A stretch of DNA of 64,000 nucleotides from Henckelia pumila (lineage: Eukaryota > Streptophyta > Magnoliopsida > Lamiales > Gesneriaceae). Below, one piece after another: positions 1 to 13,226 of this stretch. A program made the translations under genes and the position numbers. Below the pieces are notes generated by a model, which had not been told where the DNA came from, did no database searches, and saw nothing but the letters and a program-made list of their open reading frames with translations. The DNA lies in contig NC_133120.1 of assembly GCF_033568475.1 (NCBI RefSeq), positions 81,010,151 through 81,074,150 of the forward strand, written 5' to 3'. Every line of letters begins with the position of its first letter. Position 1 is the first letter of the stretch.

Positions 1-1
1 G

Positions 2-211
2 GATCTTCGGAAGGCTTTCCGGGTGTTCGATCTGAACGGAGATGGATTCATTTCATGTGACGAACTTCGACTTGTTTTGTCAAGATTAGGATTGTGGGAT
101 GAACGTTGTGGGCAAGATTGCAAGCGTATGATCGATGTGTACGATACGAATTCGGATGGATTTCTTGATTTCGAGGAGTTTAAGGATATGATGCTGCTGA
201 AGGATATATGA
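2..211 (+). CDS. CML44-like: Calmodulin-like EF-hand protein, C-terminal part (CML44-like)
   Basis: The open frame enters from the left edge and ends at a TGA (209-211), so only the last 69 codons are present. Two EF-hand calcium-binding loops are visible, DLNGDGFISCDE and DTNSDGFLDFEE, each with acidic residues at loop positions 1 and 12 and the conserved glycine at position 6. The segment between them, with a CxxDCxRMI-like stretch, and the short tail after the last hand resemble what I recall of Arabidopsis CML44. Such proteins are small calcium sensors without catalytic activity that change target binding on calcium rise. The start lies outside the window. CML44 is my best match by pattern, but other CMLs of this clade are possible. 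Confidence 0.85.
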   Translation, partial: DLRKAFRVFDLNGDGFISCDELRLVLSRLGLWDERCGQDCKRMIDVYDTNSDGFLDFEEFKDMMLLKDI

Positions 212-1597
212 TCATCGGTCCTAGATCAACTAAACATCTCATTAATTCATTCGAAATTTTAGTTAAATTTTGGGGGTTTTATCTCGTTTTATTTTCATTT
301 TTGTAAAGATTATATATAAGTGGTTTGATATATAGTTTACATGTATGATGTTGGAAATCATTAATTTATAATATATATCGATGAGAATATTTATATATAT
401 GGTGAGAATATTTTGGATTGCTCTTTGAAAAGTAATGGATTCGGAACGTAAAACGTAAAGTGAAATGAGCTATAGGATATTAAAGACTTTCTGGGAACTT
501 TCATGTGTACCACTCAAATAATTTAAGAGTAGAAAAATATTTCAATTAATTACATGAGAATACATCGAATCATATGTCCAATCGCAATTGCAAATTTTCA
601 TTCGTTCCTAATTTGTTTTAGTATGATTAATTGAATACTGAATTACGGAAGAAGTTAAACAAATTTAGGAGTAGAGATATATAGCTCAATAAATTATTTC
701 ATATAATAAATAATAATAATAAAATAAATAAAAATATCTCGATACCTCTATACTAAATTAGAATAAATTCAAATATGATCAACTTTGAGAAAAGCTACTT
801 GATGATATATTATCCAACAAATTAAGGATGTACTATTTCAGGAACATAATTGGACACTGAGTACCAATTAACAAGTTATTAATTGCAAGTTCAAAATAGC
901 TTATCATTTCATTTTATGCAACTCCTATTTGGTGACTCGAGATGTTATGTTCCAAATATATCATGCTTCACGTTTCTAAGTTCTAACGTTTTGTTTTACT
1001 ATTTTATCTTACATTATATTTAATTGATATTCACTTCGGCTAATGTGATTTTTCATTTTTTTAAAATCGAACAATGAAATACGGTTTAATAACGAGCTGG
1101 GAATTTTATCTAGAGCGAAATTGAACAATGAAAACCAGATATTTAAAAAAATTTAAAAAAAAATCACTTATAGCATATTGTAGATATGCATTCATTTGTG
1201 GAGGAAAATAAATAAAACCAGATTTTTTATAAGAGTTTGGCCACACGCATTACTTTATTCATTGCATAAAATTTAATTGGCTCAAATTTCACGCTAAAAT
1301 AAGTTTTTGAAACTCAATTTCTCATTTGATCCATGTTTTCTTACAATCATGTACATCATCCATCCTATATCTACCCTAAAACTAACCTATGTATCCTAGA
1401 TTGAAGCAGTGAAAAAGATAGAATAAAGAGAAGGAAACAAAAAGGACGAAAAAAAAGGGAAAATATCAGCGGCAAGAGCATACATCACATGCAAAAAACT
1501 ACCAAGGCAGGAGTCGCGACCCAAATCCAGCACCAGGAACGGAGGCGAAGGCTCAATGAGCTTGATATGTGCTACTACAAGTGCATCTAGCGAGTTA
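212..1597. other. Intergenic spacer between two convergent genes
   Basis: AT-rich sequence without a supported gene. It should hold the 3' UTR of the CML gene and, near 1380-1597, the 3' UTR of the minus-strand CCCH gene. I see no RNA gene or clear repeat. Confidence 0.6.
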
Positions 1598-4500
1598 TCA
1601 TAATATAGTCATTTCGGGGTCATCATTGCTGATGTCCAAACTAATGTAGTCTGGGTATGTTCCCTCTTCGAAAACCATGTCATCCTCACCTTTTGCGGAA
1701 AGCTTCTCACCAGAAGCCATACTGCATTCAGCAGCATCAATGAGACCTCCATCAAAGTACCGACCTCTCACAATCCTTTGTTCGCTTACAGGATTCTTTT
1801 CTGTCTTCTTTTTAGGATGGTGGAGCTTGCAAATAGATGATCGAGTACAGATGCCCGTCGATTCAAAAGCAGGACAGACATAAGTGTGTTTCTTCCGGCA
1901 CTGCAAGTTTGAAGAAATAATCCATTCACAAGATTTATGATCATTGCCTAGTGGTGTACTGCATGAAGTGTGTGATTTGGTGGAATCTTGAAAATTACAA
2001 ATAAACCAGGCAACAGACTTTGCAGCTTCACCGAGTATGGGCAGTAAACCATATCTCTTGTCACGAATTTGGCCACCTTACAGGATCAAGATTCAAGAGG
2101 CTATCTTTTCTTTCAGGATCAACACACAACTCATCGTCAAGGATCAACACATCCAATTGTTGAACCAAAATTCACAATCAAAACCAAGAAGGATGTGTTC
2201 CGAAAAGAATATGCTAAGATATCACTGCTAACAAACAGTGCACATGAACCAAACAGATACAAATCGGAAACCAATGCAGAAAGAACCTCCCGCGCTCCAC
2301 CAACAATTTTTTTCTCAATGATATGGAAAAGAAAATCATCTCACTTTAAAATATTCAATGAAGTTCACTCTAATAATTTGTCTGTTTTTGCATAGACCTT
2401 TTTTTTTTTTTTTTTGAGAAAATCAGAACAAAAACTGTAGCAAAAACCAGACAACCTGTGGTGTAAACATGATCAAGAACCATGAAGCAAGATTCATAAC
2501 AGGAATGAGCCACATAACCCATTTCGGTGTTTTGCAACTGGTCACAAGCCTAATTAAAAGATTTAAAACCAGGACAAGCTATATACCTCATTACCATCTG
2601 CGCAGTAACCCCTGAGAAATCTTTTACAAATTGAGGATTCGGGATTCACATCGACATGTCTATAGGGACAATTTTCATTAGAGCATGACCCTGAAAAGGA
2701 AAAGAATGAGAGCTTTATCCCTGTGAAAATCGTTTTGACACCCATAAAATACATCAATACTCACCTTTCAGAAAGTAAGAACAATCTGGCATTCTCTCAG
2801 GAATAACCTGTACGATGGGTGCTATCATCATATGTATTCAAGAGGATAACTGAAGTTACACATGCTAAGCAGCTCAAGACAAATCATAACAGTACCTTGT
2901 GAGTTAATTTGCAGTCACTGTCGGTGCATGAACCATTCAGAAATTTAGTGCAGACAACTATTTTAGAGGAATCATGGATATAAGGGCATTTCCCATCACT
3001 CTTGTTGCATTTTCCAAATCTAGTAAAAAACTGACAATATTTTCTCTTTCTAGCCAATCGCAATCTTGCAGTTCGCAAACTCCATCGAACTTTCTCGCTA
3101 GCCAATACACGAATTCTTTTCTTTGGATCTCTAACCAGCTGGTTACCAGTACCGATTCGAACATATCTAAACAAAGGTAAACACAATTGTTACAGTATAA
3201 ACCAATTTTGCTTACATATAGTCACCAACTGACCAAGATATCTTATTTTAGTTTTTAAAACTAAATGGTTGTGGTTCAGATTTTAAGTTTCAAGTGATTC
3301 TTCCGCAGATTCTAAGTTTCATACACATAAATATTGCCTTTGGGGAACTTACTCATCATTGCCAATAAGTAATCTCTTGGGAACATAAGATTTCTTTAGA
3401 TTATTCTCAGATTGGAGAACATCCGAAGGTGATGGTTCCTCCTCTTCTGCATAAAACATGGAGAAGGGGTTACATGTTCAATTTCTGAAAATCAATTACA
3501 TCAGATGTAGCCACATAGGAAAAATACTGCTAGGGATACACAAAGGGACTCTAATAAAGGGCTAACTTGTTTCAAGACTGAAAAAGAATACATCTACCCT
3601 CATCAACCTAACAGATGGATTTTATGACACAGTATGTTATAAATGGCGGCGAGGCGGCTATCAACCGCATTGCCTGTGCCCTGGGCGATTATGTAGGTGG
3701 CCGAAGGTGAGATGGTACAGGAGAGGCGGGCAGGTTAGTTGGTAAAAAAGTCAACACAAGTATATACACTTCTTCAAAACATAATAGCCAACCCAATCAC
3801 CCACAAGTGCCACAAACCCTACCTCCTTCCACCTCCAACCGCCAACCAACCCGCCCACTAGGTTGAACTTTTAATTTCTAATAAATTCTTGTTCTGATTT
3901 TAAACTTAGAATTTTGGTAAAAAATAATGATATTATCATATTACATTTTTAGTATTAATATGGTTATGAATCTATATTAATTTATCTTCTTAGTAACATT
4001 ATGTATTTATTTGCACATTATAAATTGTATTGTATTGTATGAAGCTTATTTGTGCATAAACAACATGTTACGCATATATTAACTGATTATATATAATTAG
4101 ACATAAAAAATAGTATAAAAATAACCGCTAAGGCACCCGGCGTGCAGTCACTGACCGCCCTTTCACCGTCTACCATCACTTACAACACTGGATGCAGTAT
4201 AGAAATTGGCAAAACTATGAAAAAAAGTTATGAGCATGCCAAATCTCAAAAAAAGGGTATAGCAACATCCAAGTAAGATGCCCTTATTGAGTGAATGTTG
4301 CTATGCTCTTCTTTTTAGATTTGGCATGACTCGTAACTTTTCCCGTCACCATCTACCGCCAGATGTCATGTTCCTAATTTCTACTATCAAAGTGCCAACA
4401 ACAAACTAATATATTGAACTAGACAATTTTTTCCGATCAAACTGAAAAATTTGAAATTGAGAAACTCATCTCCATCAGTGTAAATGAAAAGGTAAGCAAC

Positions 4501-7500
4501 ATGTTACCAATTTAACAATGAATTACCAATAAAATGTAATTTGGAAACAAATGAAAATTGGGTTAACTTGTACAGTCTAAATAAGTATAAATTGAGGCCT
4601 CTACTCATTGCGAGCAAAAACAACAGAACATATTCATAGTCAGCAGAACACCTGTAATCCTTTGAAGACTCCTCCTAGATGGATCCATTTTGTATCGCTC
4701 AGAACCAATACGAAATATGCGTTCCCCTGTTCATGTAAGTTTATACCAACTGTTATCCAATCTGAGAAACCATCGATGCGAACCAACCCAATAAACACTT
4801 ATATCTTAGATGTATTATATGAATAAGGATCAAAGGATGGACAGTCATGATTAACTAAATTTCTTCATTTCACTCAAATTAATTAAATTGTGTATACTGG
4901 ATGTGCCACACCAGGAATGCAGAGTGGCGTACCTGGACACAGCTTTACAATAACAACCGACTTACGAGAAACATGATTTCTGCTCTTTGGAAGAACGGAA
5001 ATAGTACCCTTTTCTTCTTTTTTCCTCTTCTCAGCAGCTGCAACTGCTCGTGTAGCTTCCTGTAGATAAGACATTAATGCTATCATCCACATGAATGAGG
5101 TCCTCAATCCAGGAGTACTTGTACTCAACAAACCTCATTAGCTTTCTTTGACTTCCTCTCAATTGATTTTGACCACTTTAAACTACGGCCACAAACACTC
5201 AACACCTTGGACATCCTGAGAGAATAACCATGAGTTGATCTCGTGTAAATGGCACCTCTTTTACTTGATAGAAGCAATTTTTGGCTGAAGAAACATTAGC
5301 ATGTAGGCATTAGTTCTACCCACAGGGCCAAAATAGAAATATCGAAAAAGAAAATTGAATTGGCTATCAGTGCACCTGATTGTGGGCAAGGAACTTCTCC
5401 TGTACGTAGATCTCCTCCACGGAAACAAATACGGCCACACTTTGCGAGGTCCTAATGAACTGCTACTTTTGTTTGGCAATTGAGCACCGTTTAGATTCCA
5501 CACCAATGGAAATTTAGACAATTTGTAAGTCTTGGCAAAACCTGCGACAAGTAACAAACATAGTAATCATGTACAATAATACAAAAACGTAGTAAACGGT
5601 GAAAACAAAAATATCACCACGTCATATACGATGAAAGAGTAAAACAAACCTTTACTTGATTGTCGCTTGCCAAAACTTATAGGTAAAATTGTTTGAGACC
5701 CAAGCCTGTGCGAGTTAAAGGTTGCTATTGAATCTCCTTTTCTCGAATGGCTTTCTGAAGATACTCTTATAAGCTGATTTTTACTATTCTTGTAGTAGCC
5801 ATCAGATGATGATGCTTGAGACTTATCTACGCCAGGTGTAGATGGATCTTTAGGATCAGAAGTTGCAATCAATTGATTTGATCTCCGCTTGACATACGAT
5901 ATCTTCTTCCTCGGGTTCTCTTTGCCAAGGGTACTCAGGCTGTCTGAATTATTACCCGAACCAGTTTGGCATTCAGGAATTTCAGAAGACTTCACAGTCT
6001 CTTTTAAAGCATCCAAAGAATTTGAAGGACCACCACTTCCTAGGGAATTTGTCACAGGCAAAGACTCTACCGAGTGGCAAGATGCACTTCTCAGCGATCT
6101 TCCAGTATGATTTAGGGGCAGACTCAGTGACTGAGAACTTTCAGAAGTATTTACCTGCCCTATTCTCGGTATACATGGAATATCGACCTTCACTTGGTTT
6201 TTTTTAAGATAATCTATACAAGGACTTGTTAGATGAATTGAGGAACTTGAAGTATGAGCTGCAGTAGTGCCAGATGATGAAGGTTTTCTTACTAGGCTAT
6301 TACCCTTACGGACATATGAACTCTGAGAAATCCTTGGCGTCTTTGGTGCACCACTGTGAGGAAGAGGACAAGGCCGTATTGTTGGTCCAGTAACATTTAT
6401 GGAGGATTGATCGGTTCGATGCCATGTCCTTGATTTTGCAAAATGAGTAGTAGGGAATTTCCTTGAAGTGTGAAAATTAAAAGCAGGACGACCAGAAAAA
6501 ATGTTAGGGACAGCAGAGGTCACTTTGTTTTTACTTGAGGGCACTGCATCTGTTTTCTGAGGTAATGATGGTGGGACCTTTGTAATAGTTTGTAAGTGGC
6601 CAGAAGTTGCATTCTCAATAGATTTCCCAAGAGAGGAGGTTTTGGAATGCTTGGGCATGTTAGATGTTTGAAATCCCTCAAAGATCATTTCACTTTCTGA
6701 ATGGAAGTCTGTATGAGAAAGCAAATCTTCAGGAGAACTGACGCAGGATGGAGTATCCGAGATAGATGCCACCAGTTCATCACCGGATTGAGTAGCAAAA
6801 TCCTCACTTCCATCAGCACACATTGACGAAATGTTTCGAATGAAAGCCAGGTCATCCTTCGGATGAAGATTGTTATCACCATAAGCCAGAGTGACATCCA
6901 TCTCTGGAATAGAAAAGTTCTCACTACCATCTGTGCTTGCCGCATGCATGGCTGAAAGAGTTTCTTCACTTTGATCAGCATTCTGTTGTTCGGTTAGTCT
7001 GAGAGACATGTGATCAAGTTTCAAGTCATTGCTAGCAAGGCAATCTCCAATTGAATCATCAACAAAGCAAGATGGAAAATTTAATCTTGGGCTGACAACT
7101 TTCCTCTTCTTTACGTTGCCAGGAAATGAGCCATCTCCAGAAAAGTCAACAGCATCCAGGTGGGAGTCTTCAGCTACAGAGGGCCCTTCTTTTAATCCAA
7201 AATTCACCTCAGAGATGTCTGCAGCACCAGGATAATCAGCTTCTTTGACAGATGAAATATCTGTTGCCAAAAGATTAGCAAGTTCAACATCTACAGAGCT
7301 ACCTTTATCAAAGGGCACCGTAGCATTTGAACCAGAAATACCCAATTGAGAACCTCTAGCTTTCTTTTTCTTGTTCCTCTTCTTCTTAATCTTGGACTCA
7401 GAATATCCTTCAATACAGCCACATTTATTGGACAAATTAGCCCCATTTTTGTATGATTGGTTAACTGTTTTTACTAAAGAAATATCAGCTTCAGCTACAG

Positions 7501-10500
7501 TACCTTTATGATCTGCTGAAAGAAAATTAGACCTGGTCGCAGTGCCCAAACTCACGCTTGAACAGTCTACAACAGCACCAGCCACTGAAATTTTTGCATC
7601 CCTTGAGTTTGATGAACAATAACCTTCAATTTCAGGTATAGTTGCCGTTTCCAGGAAGAATTTGTTTGATATTACATCGGCAGACCTCCACAATGAATTT
7701 TCACACTCTGAAGCACAAGATTTGTGATGTTCAGGAAGATGTTTGTCTTTCAGAAACTTGCGAGTATTACTTTCATGATGCCTTGGCAAGCCAGTAATAT
7801 CTTCAACTTCAACTGAAGCCGGACATTTGAAAGGCAATTCGCCAAAAGCATTTTCAAGCAGCAGCAGTCCATCCTGAAGAGGCTGCTCATTAATATTATC
7901 CACCCTGAAAGCAACCAAATTAGTCGACAGATCCTTAGAATCAATCAAGTTCTTCTCCAGATCCAATATAGAACCCCATTTTCGCACATGTAACTCAACA
8001 CTATCATCATGCAATTTGAAGCCAAATGCGTCGCCATGACCAATGTTTTCATTAGCTAAGCATGATCCACCTGCATGAACTGTGACCTCATCAGTTCCCA
8101 ATTGGCTTGCACAATCAGCGCCCTTGGCAGGGCACTCAGTACTCACATCATCAGACAAGTGCAGAGAAGCAGACAAAATCTTTAAATTGGTGTCTTTCAT
8201 CTTTTGATCGGAAAAGGAGGGTCTATTTGAATCACTGCCAATATCTACTTTCTCTGAAGCAGTATTCAGCTTTGATGCATCAGATGTACTAGTAGTGGAA
8301 GCTTCCAAATTCACAATTTCACCAGTGTCCTCAGACAACTGAAACCGGGTCCCACCCAAAATTTTATTTCTGCTTTTCTTTTTCTTAGATCTGGGTCGAA
8401 GTCTTCTTCTAGACCCAAAAGTATTGAAAACAAGTAAATGTATGTCTTTCAAAGCTTCATTCTCCACAAAATTATCACCTAAGCTATTAGCCTTAACCGC
8501 AGTCAGCTTCTCATTTCCAGAAACATTGAACTTTTCAAGAAGCTCTATATGAGGACAAAGCACACCAGATTGGAATCCTGGCATTTGTTCCGCTACAAGC
8601 TCACTGGAGTCAGGCTTATACGCAGTCACGTTTCCCTTTCCAGAAATATTGAAGTTTTCAGGCAGCTCTACTTGAGGACAAAGCATGCCAGATTGAAATC
8701 CTGGCACTGGTTCCGCTACTACCTCACTAGAGTCAGGGTTATAAGCGGTAACATTTCCCTTTCCACAAACATTGGAGTTTTCAGCCGGCTCTACTTGAGG
8801 ACAAAGCACACCAGATTGAAATCCTGGCACTTGTTCCGCAACAACCTCGCTGGAGTCAGGGTTATACGCAGTCACATTTCCCTTTCCAGAAACACTGAAG
8901 TTTTCAGGCAGCTCTATTTGAGGACAAAGCCCGCCAGATTGGAATCCTGGCACTTGTTCCGCTACAACATCGCTTGAGTCAGGGTTATACGCAGTCACAT
9001 TTCCCTTTCCAGAAACATTCAAGTTCTCAGGCAGCTCTATTTGAGGACAAAGCACGCCAGAGAGGAATCCTGGCACTTGTTCTGCTACAATCTCGCTGGA
9101 GTCAGGGTTATCCGCAATCACATTTCCCTTTCCAGAAACATTGAAGTTTTCAGGCAGCTCTATTTGAGGACAAAGCGCGCCAGAGAGGAGTCCTGGCACT
9201 TGTTCTGCTACAACCTCACTGGAGTCAGGGTTATCCGCAGTCACATTTCCCTTTACAGAAACTTTGAAGTTTTCAGGCAGCTCTATTTGAGGACAAAGCA
9301 TGCCAGATTGGAATCCTGGCACTTGTTCCGCTACAACCTCGCAGGAGTCAGGGTAATTCGCAGTCACATTTCCCTTTGCAGAAATATTGAAGTTTTCAGG
9401 CAGCTTTATTTGAGGACAACGCACGCCAGATTGGAATCCAGGCACTTGTTCTGCTACAACCTCGCTGGAGTTAGGGAGAGTCACATTTCCATTTCCAGAA
9501 ACATCGAAGTTTTCAGCAAGCTCTTTTTGAGGACAAAGCGGACCGGTGGAGTTGGCTGATCCTGCATCAGCCATATTGTTAATTTTTCTAATCTTTTGAT
9601 TTCTTGTGGAAAAACACGTCTCCTCCTTTGACACCGGACTGGATGGGGCTAAAATAGCCTTTGCCACAAGAGAATTTGACTTGAAGGAAATCGAAAGGTC
9701 CACTGGACTCTGCTCTGTCTCTTGATTATCCTTTCTTATTGTTTCCAAGCACTCAAATTTCCTTTTAACTCTCCCTCTGAAACTACTGCTACTCAACTCA
9801 TTCATGATTCTCTTACCTCTAATGTGCCTTCTGCGTTCTTTTCCTGATTGAATCCTATGCAAGGCACTCTTGTTTGGCACTCTATTCATCTTCCTGAGCC
9901 TATGAAACTCCCTCTTACTACCCTCCCTCCCCAACCTACCACTAAATCTATGCAAACCCAAATTACTCTTCACAAATTCTTGCTGTCTATTTTCTAATTG
10001 TAAAGAAGTTCCATCATTAATACCATAATCCAACCTAATCCTACCATTATCCCTGTCAAAGGACAAGTCGCGACCCCCACTGATAACACATTCCCGTCTC
10101 CTAGCATCAATGGTCTTGTCAAAACACCGCCCGTGGCCCCCATTGATACCAGAGTCACATCTCCTAACTTCTCTCTCACAATACAACTCACGACTCCGAT
10201 TGTCCCACCTCCTAACATCAGCGTTCGCATCCTTCCACCACATGTCACGAGCTTCTACGCCAGAAACCCTAGAACTACTGTATCTATCACGGCGCTCCAT
10301 CTCAGAAATCCTAAAACTACCTTCCGTCGTAGCACATGGAAATTCTCTGTCCCAAGTTCGGGGCAAATCATAGGCATAACTATTATTACAACCCCGACGA
10401 AAAATCTGATCTTCTATGATTGAGTCTCGCGACGGATAATCATGTATGACTCCAAAAGATAAGTTTTCTTGACGCGGAGGTGGTATCAGCGGAGCGTGGT

Positions 10501-10765
10501 AGCGATCCAGATAAGGTTTTCTCGGCGGATCCAATTCCTGGATATAGGAGCTATCCAGAATAGGGAGGTAGGGTGGAGAGGAGAAGTGTGAGGGAAACGG
10601 GAGCTGCCCATCGTGCCGCGGTGGAAGCAGCGGAGGTAACGGCGGGAGAAGAATACGCGGTGGCGATGGGGGCAGCGGCGAAAGATGATGATTATGAACA
10701 AAACGAGGCGTGTGGCGAGCCTCATCGTACCTGGGATGACGGCGGAAGCGCGGCGGTAGATCCAT
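1598..10765 (-). CDS. C3H7-like: Large CCCH zinc-finger protein (C3H7-like), ten exons, 2149 aa
   Basis: Exons on the minus strand: 10765-5650, 5541-5376, 5284-5134, 5059-4933, 4726-4652, 3446-3353, 3166-2896, 2807-2765, 2690-2587, 1900-1598. All junctions are GT..AG and phases add to 2149 codons plus stop. The first exon alone encodes about 1705 residues: a Pro/Arg-rich N-terminus (LPPLPPLLPP), a basic stretch, eight 41-residue repeats near residues 407-757, then low-complexity Ser-rich sequence. The C-terminus is conserved: VRDPKKRIRVLASEKVRWSL, then five CCCH fingers in about residues 1954-2077, the first C-x8-C-x6-C-x3-H and the last C-x8-C-x5-C-x3-H. This matches Arabidopsis C3H7 and animal ZC3H3, an RNA-binding family linked to mRNA 3'-end processing and export. 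From memory Arabidopsis C3H7 is about 470 aa, so the huge N-terminal exon is an extension relative to that model. Confidence 0.9.
3636..4190. mobile_element. Possible hAT-like non-autonomous element in intron 5 of the CCCH gene
   Basis: The segment begins with GTTATAAATGGCGGCGAGG and ends, read from the other strand, with CAGTGTTGTAAGTGATGG, giving imperfect terminal inverted repeats of the CAGTGTTGTAAATGG type seen in hAT elements. The flanks share an imperfect 8-bp duplication (CACAGTAT and TGCAGTAT). It is more GC-rich at its ends than the surrounding intron. No transposase frame is present. The superfamily call is tentative. Confidence 0.4.
4225..4345. repeat. Foldback inverted repeat in an intron
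   Basis: Two arms of about 45 bp (starting AAAGTTATGAGCATGCC and ending GCATGACTCGTAACTTT) are near-perfect reverse complements around a loop of roughly 35 bp. Transcribed as part of intron 5 it would form a long hairpin. It could be a small MITE or a hairpin-RNA source. Confidence 0.6.
8490..9545 (-). repeat. Eight tandem 123-bp coding repeats in the CCCH gene
   Basis: Within exon 1 a 41-residue unit (CPQIELPENFNVSGKGNV, then TAYNPDSSEVVAEQVPG and FQSGVL) repeats about eight times with substitutions. The first unit is a few residues short and the last decays after KFNVSGN. The period of 123 bp is a multiple of three, so copy-number change keeps the frame. Units are acidic and carry repeated N-x-S/T sites, which are unlikely to be glycosylated in a nuclear protein. 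The high similarity of the middle units suggests recent expansion or homogenisation. Confidence 0.9.
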
Positions 10766-13217
10766 TCGCAGAGTAACGTGTCGTCGTCGAACTCTGTATT
10801 TGTGTTTTCGGATGTGTGGAATTTTCGATTTAGGCCGGATTGCGTCACGGAATGACTATTGAAGCTGAACAGGTATTTGGGCTTTCAATGGGCCCAATAA
10901 ACTATGAAGTAGTATTACAGCCCATATTATAGAGGGCCTTTGTAAGATTTATAAGCTAGTCGGGCCTCTCCACATAAAACACAAGAAAGTGTTATTTTTA
11001 AACAAAAATTAGTAAAAATAAAATAAATTGATAGAGCAAAAATTAAAATTTCGTTTTTTTTAACCGTAAACGGTAAATCCGTAATCTTGTTTTTCAAAAA
11101 AAAAAAAAAAATTCAAACTTTAATTAAAGTTAACATTTGTTTGCCGTTGTTCTCTTTTCTTCTTTTTAGAGGAAAAAAATTAGCTTTTTTGGCATAAAAA
11201 CAAGCATAGATACATATGCTTCAAACATAAAAATTATCATGAGTATAACAAATTGTGCGTTAATACCAAATCTTCTATCTTTTTTAAGAAAAGTGCTTTT
11301 ATAAAATATATAAGTATTTTTATCATCCTAGTTTCTCTAACCAAGTGGTTAAATCACTCAAAAGCTTTAATTAATTTTACGGAAATACCCTCACATCCTT
11401 ATTTTTTAAAATTAAAAAAAAAAAATCAATCTTGTCTTGTCTATATTTTAAAACAATCACATTTTTATTTATATTTTAAATTTTTAATTAGTCAATTATT
11501 ACTCTTAATAAAGAATATGAAAAAATCATGAATCTCCCTTGTCTACTCTTTTCTTTTTATAGTTTCAAGGTTTTTACATGTATCAAAATAAATAGTATTT
11601 GGGATCACTTCAAAAAAATAGTTATGAATTTTTTCTTTACAAGTATTTTTTTTAGAAATAATCTGAAACATTACCCAATGATTGAACCGATTGGAGACTC
11701 TTCATCGCTTTTTCAATATTTTCTGAAACAAACATTAGTTTTTTCAAAAAACAGGATTGATGTTTTTTAAAAAAAGGAAAAACATGCTCCAAGTTCCAAC
11801 CACGTTTTACAAAATATTGATATTGATATTATATTTTACGCACTTCGAAATATTATAAAAAATAATGAATTGCAAATTTGCAATTTGTGTAATGGATATA
11901 TATCTATCTAGTAACTAAAATTAGGAGATAATAATTTAATTTGAAACACAAATGTAAAAAAAGTAATTATTTCTGGATTTTATTTAATTATAAAAATAGT
12001 AATAATTTTTGAAAAAAACAAAAAACCAAAACACAGGAGGCTCAGATCTGTGAAGATTAGTGGACAAATGGAATACGACGGCCGCCATGGCTGCAAATCC
12101 CGGTTGCTTATGAAGCCATCCGGGTCGCCCCGCCAAGATACGGGTCGGATCTTCCACGCCCAGTTCACCAGCTCAGCAAACGCAAACGAAAATAGAAAGT
12201 AAATCGTCATAGCCTCTTCCATATCCACGAATAAAAAAGACGAAGCAAAAAAGATAACCCTAATCCCCAAACCCTGTTCCAATGTGAACAGAAATCGAGA
12301 ATCAGATAATCCGAAGCTCAAATTCCAAACACTACCTAATTTTGTTTCACGAACTTCGGCAGTTTACACCTCCATGATATATATATATATGTAGTATATG
12401 TGTGTGTATGAATGTATTCCTGATTCAGTACGTACTTTCTGCGAAAACTGAAGGGCTGTTGGTTTCAGAAAAACGATGAAAAAATCATCGGCGGCGGAGA
12501 GCGGCAACCACCCTCGAAGAAATCCCATCTCTCCGTCGCCTCATTTTCTTTGATTGCTGAGCTAGTGGAGATCTGTGGTGGGGGAAGAAAGTATTGATAT
12601 AGTGCCAGAATTCTCGATTTACCCCTGGTTTTGATCTTGGGATTGAGAATTTTGAGGGGTGGTATGGACATTTAAATGTACTAGTCGGTCTACTGAAACT
12701 ATGGGCCTTGATATGGGTGACGAGATTTAGTTATGGGCCGTTAGAAGGGTCTCGTTTAAGGTTGAGCCCAGCCTACCAATAGTAGTAGCATTACAAAGAT
12801 CTCCCTTGATACATTTTGCAGAAAAATTATATCAAGTAAATGAACGATTTTTTTATCAATTATTGTATCTTTGTGTTTGGATTTATAGATTTGGATTTGT
12901 GGAAGGATTTCAAAACCATGACAAGAAGTGGATTCAAATCTTTCTTTCTAATTTAGAAACCAAATGAATACAATGAATATATATAAGAGTTTAGAATTGA
13001 AATCAATTAAATTCACTCAGGTTGTGCTTGGATAAAAGTATTTCAAATCCATGTATTTCGATTACTATTTTAGTGTAACAATTAAATATAGAAAAATCTT
13101 AAATCCATAACTTAGTTATTCACATGTTAGTTAAATGGATTAAAATGGATTTCAAAGGACCACTTTATTGGATGAACTTAAAATGCATCTTAATTATCAT
13201 GAATTACTAAGTAGACA
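10766..13217. other. Spacer upstream of the CCCH gene with a possible small minus-strand transcript
   Basis: 10766-10900 should contain the 5' UTR of the minus-strand CCCH gene. Most of the rest is AT-rich. Between about 12600 and 12020 the minus strand has higher GC content, and a frame from about 12211 reads MEEAMTIYFLFSFAFAEL with a hydrophobic start, but I recognise no family and no complete gene. It may be a truncated gene or a leader region. Confidence 0.3.
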
Positions 13218-13226
13218 TAAAATAAA

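Noticed and set aside
8490-9545. Regular repeats that could suggest a CRISPR-like array
   Set aside because: Units are 123 bp, contiguous, coding and without unique spacers, in a plant gene.
8549-9559. Two long plus-strand frames (142 and 172 codons) with a repeating protein
   Set aside because: They are antisense to the 123-bp coding repeats of the CCCH gene; the repetition and openness follow from the sense repeat.
11253-11770. Two AT-rich frames of 92 and 80 codons
   Set aside because: Lys/Phe/Ile-rich translations of low-complexity DNA with no family.
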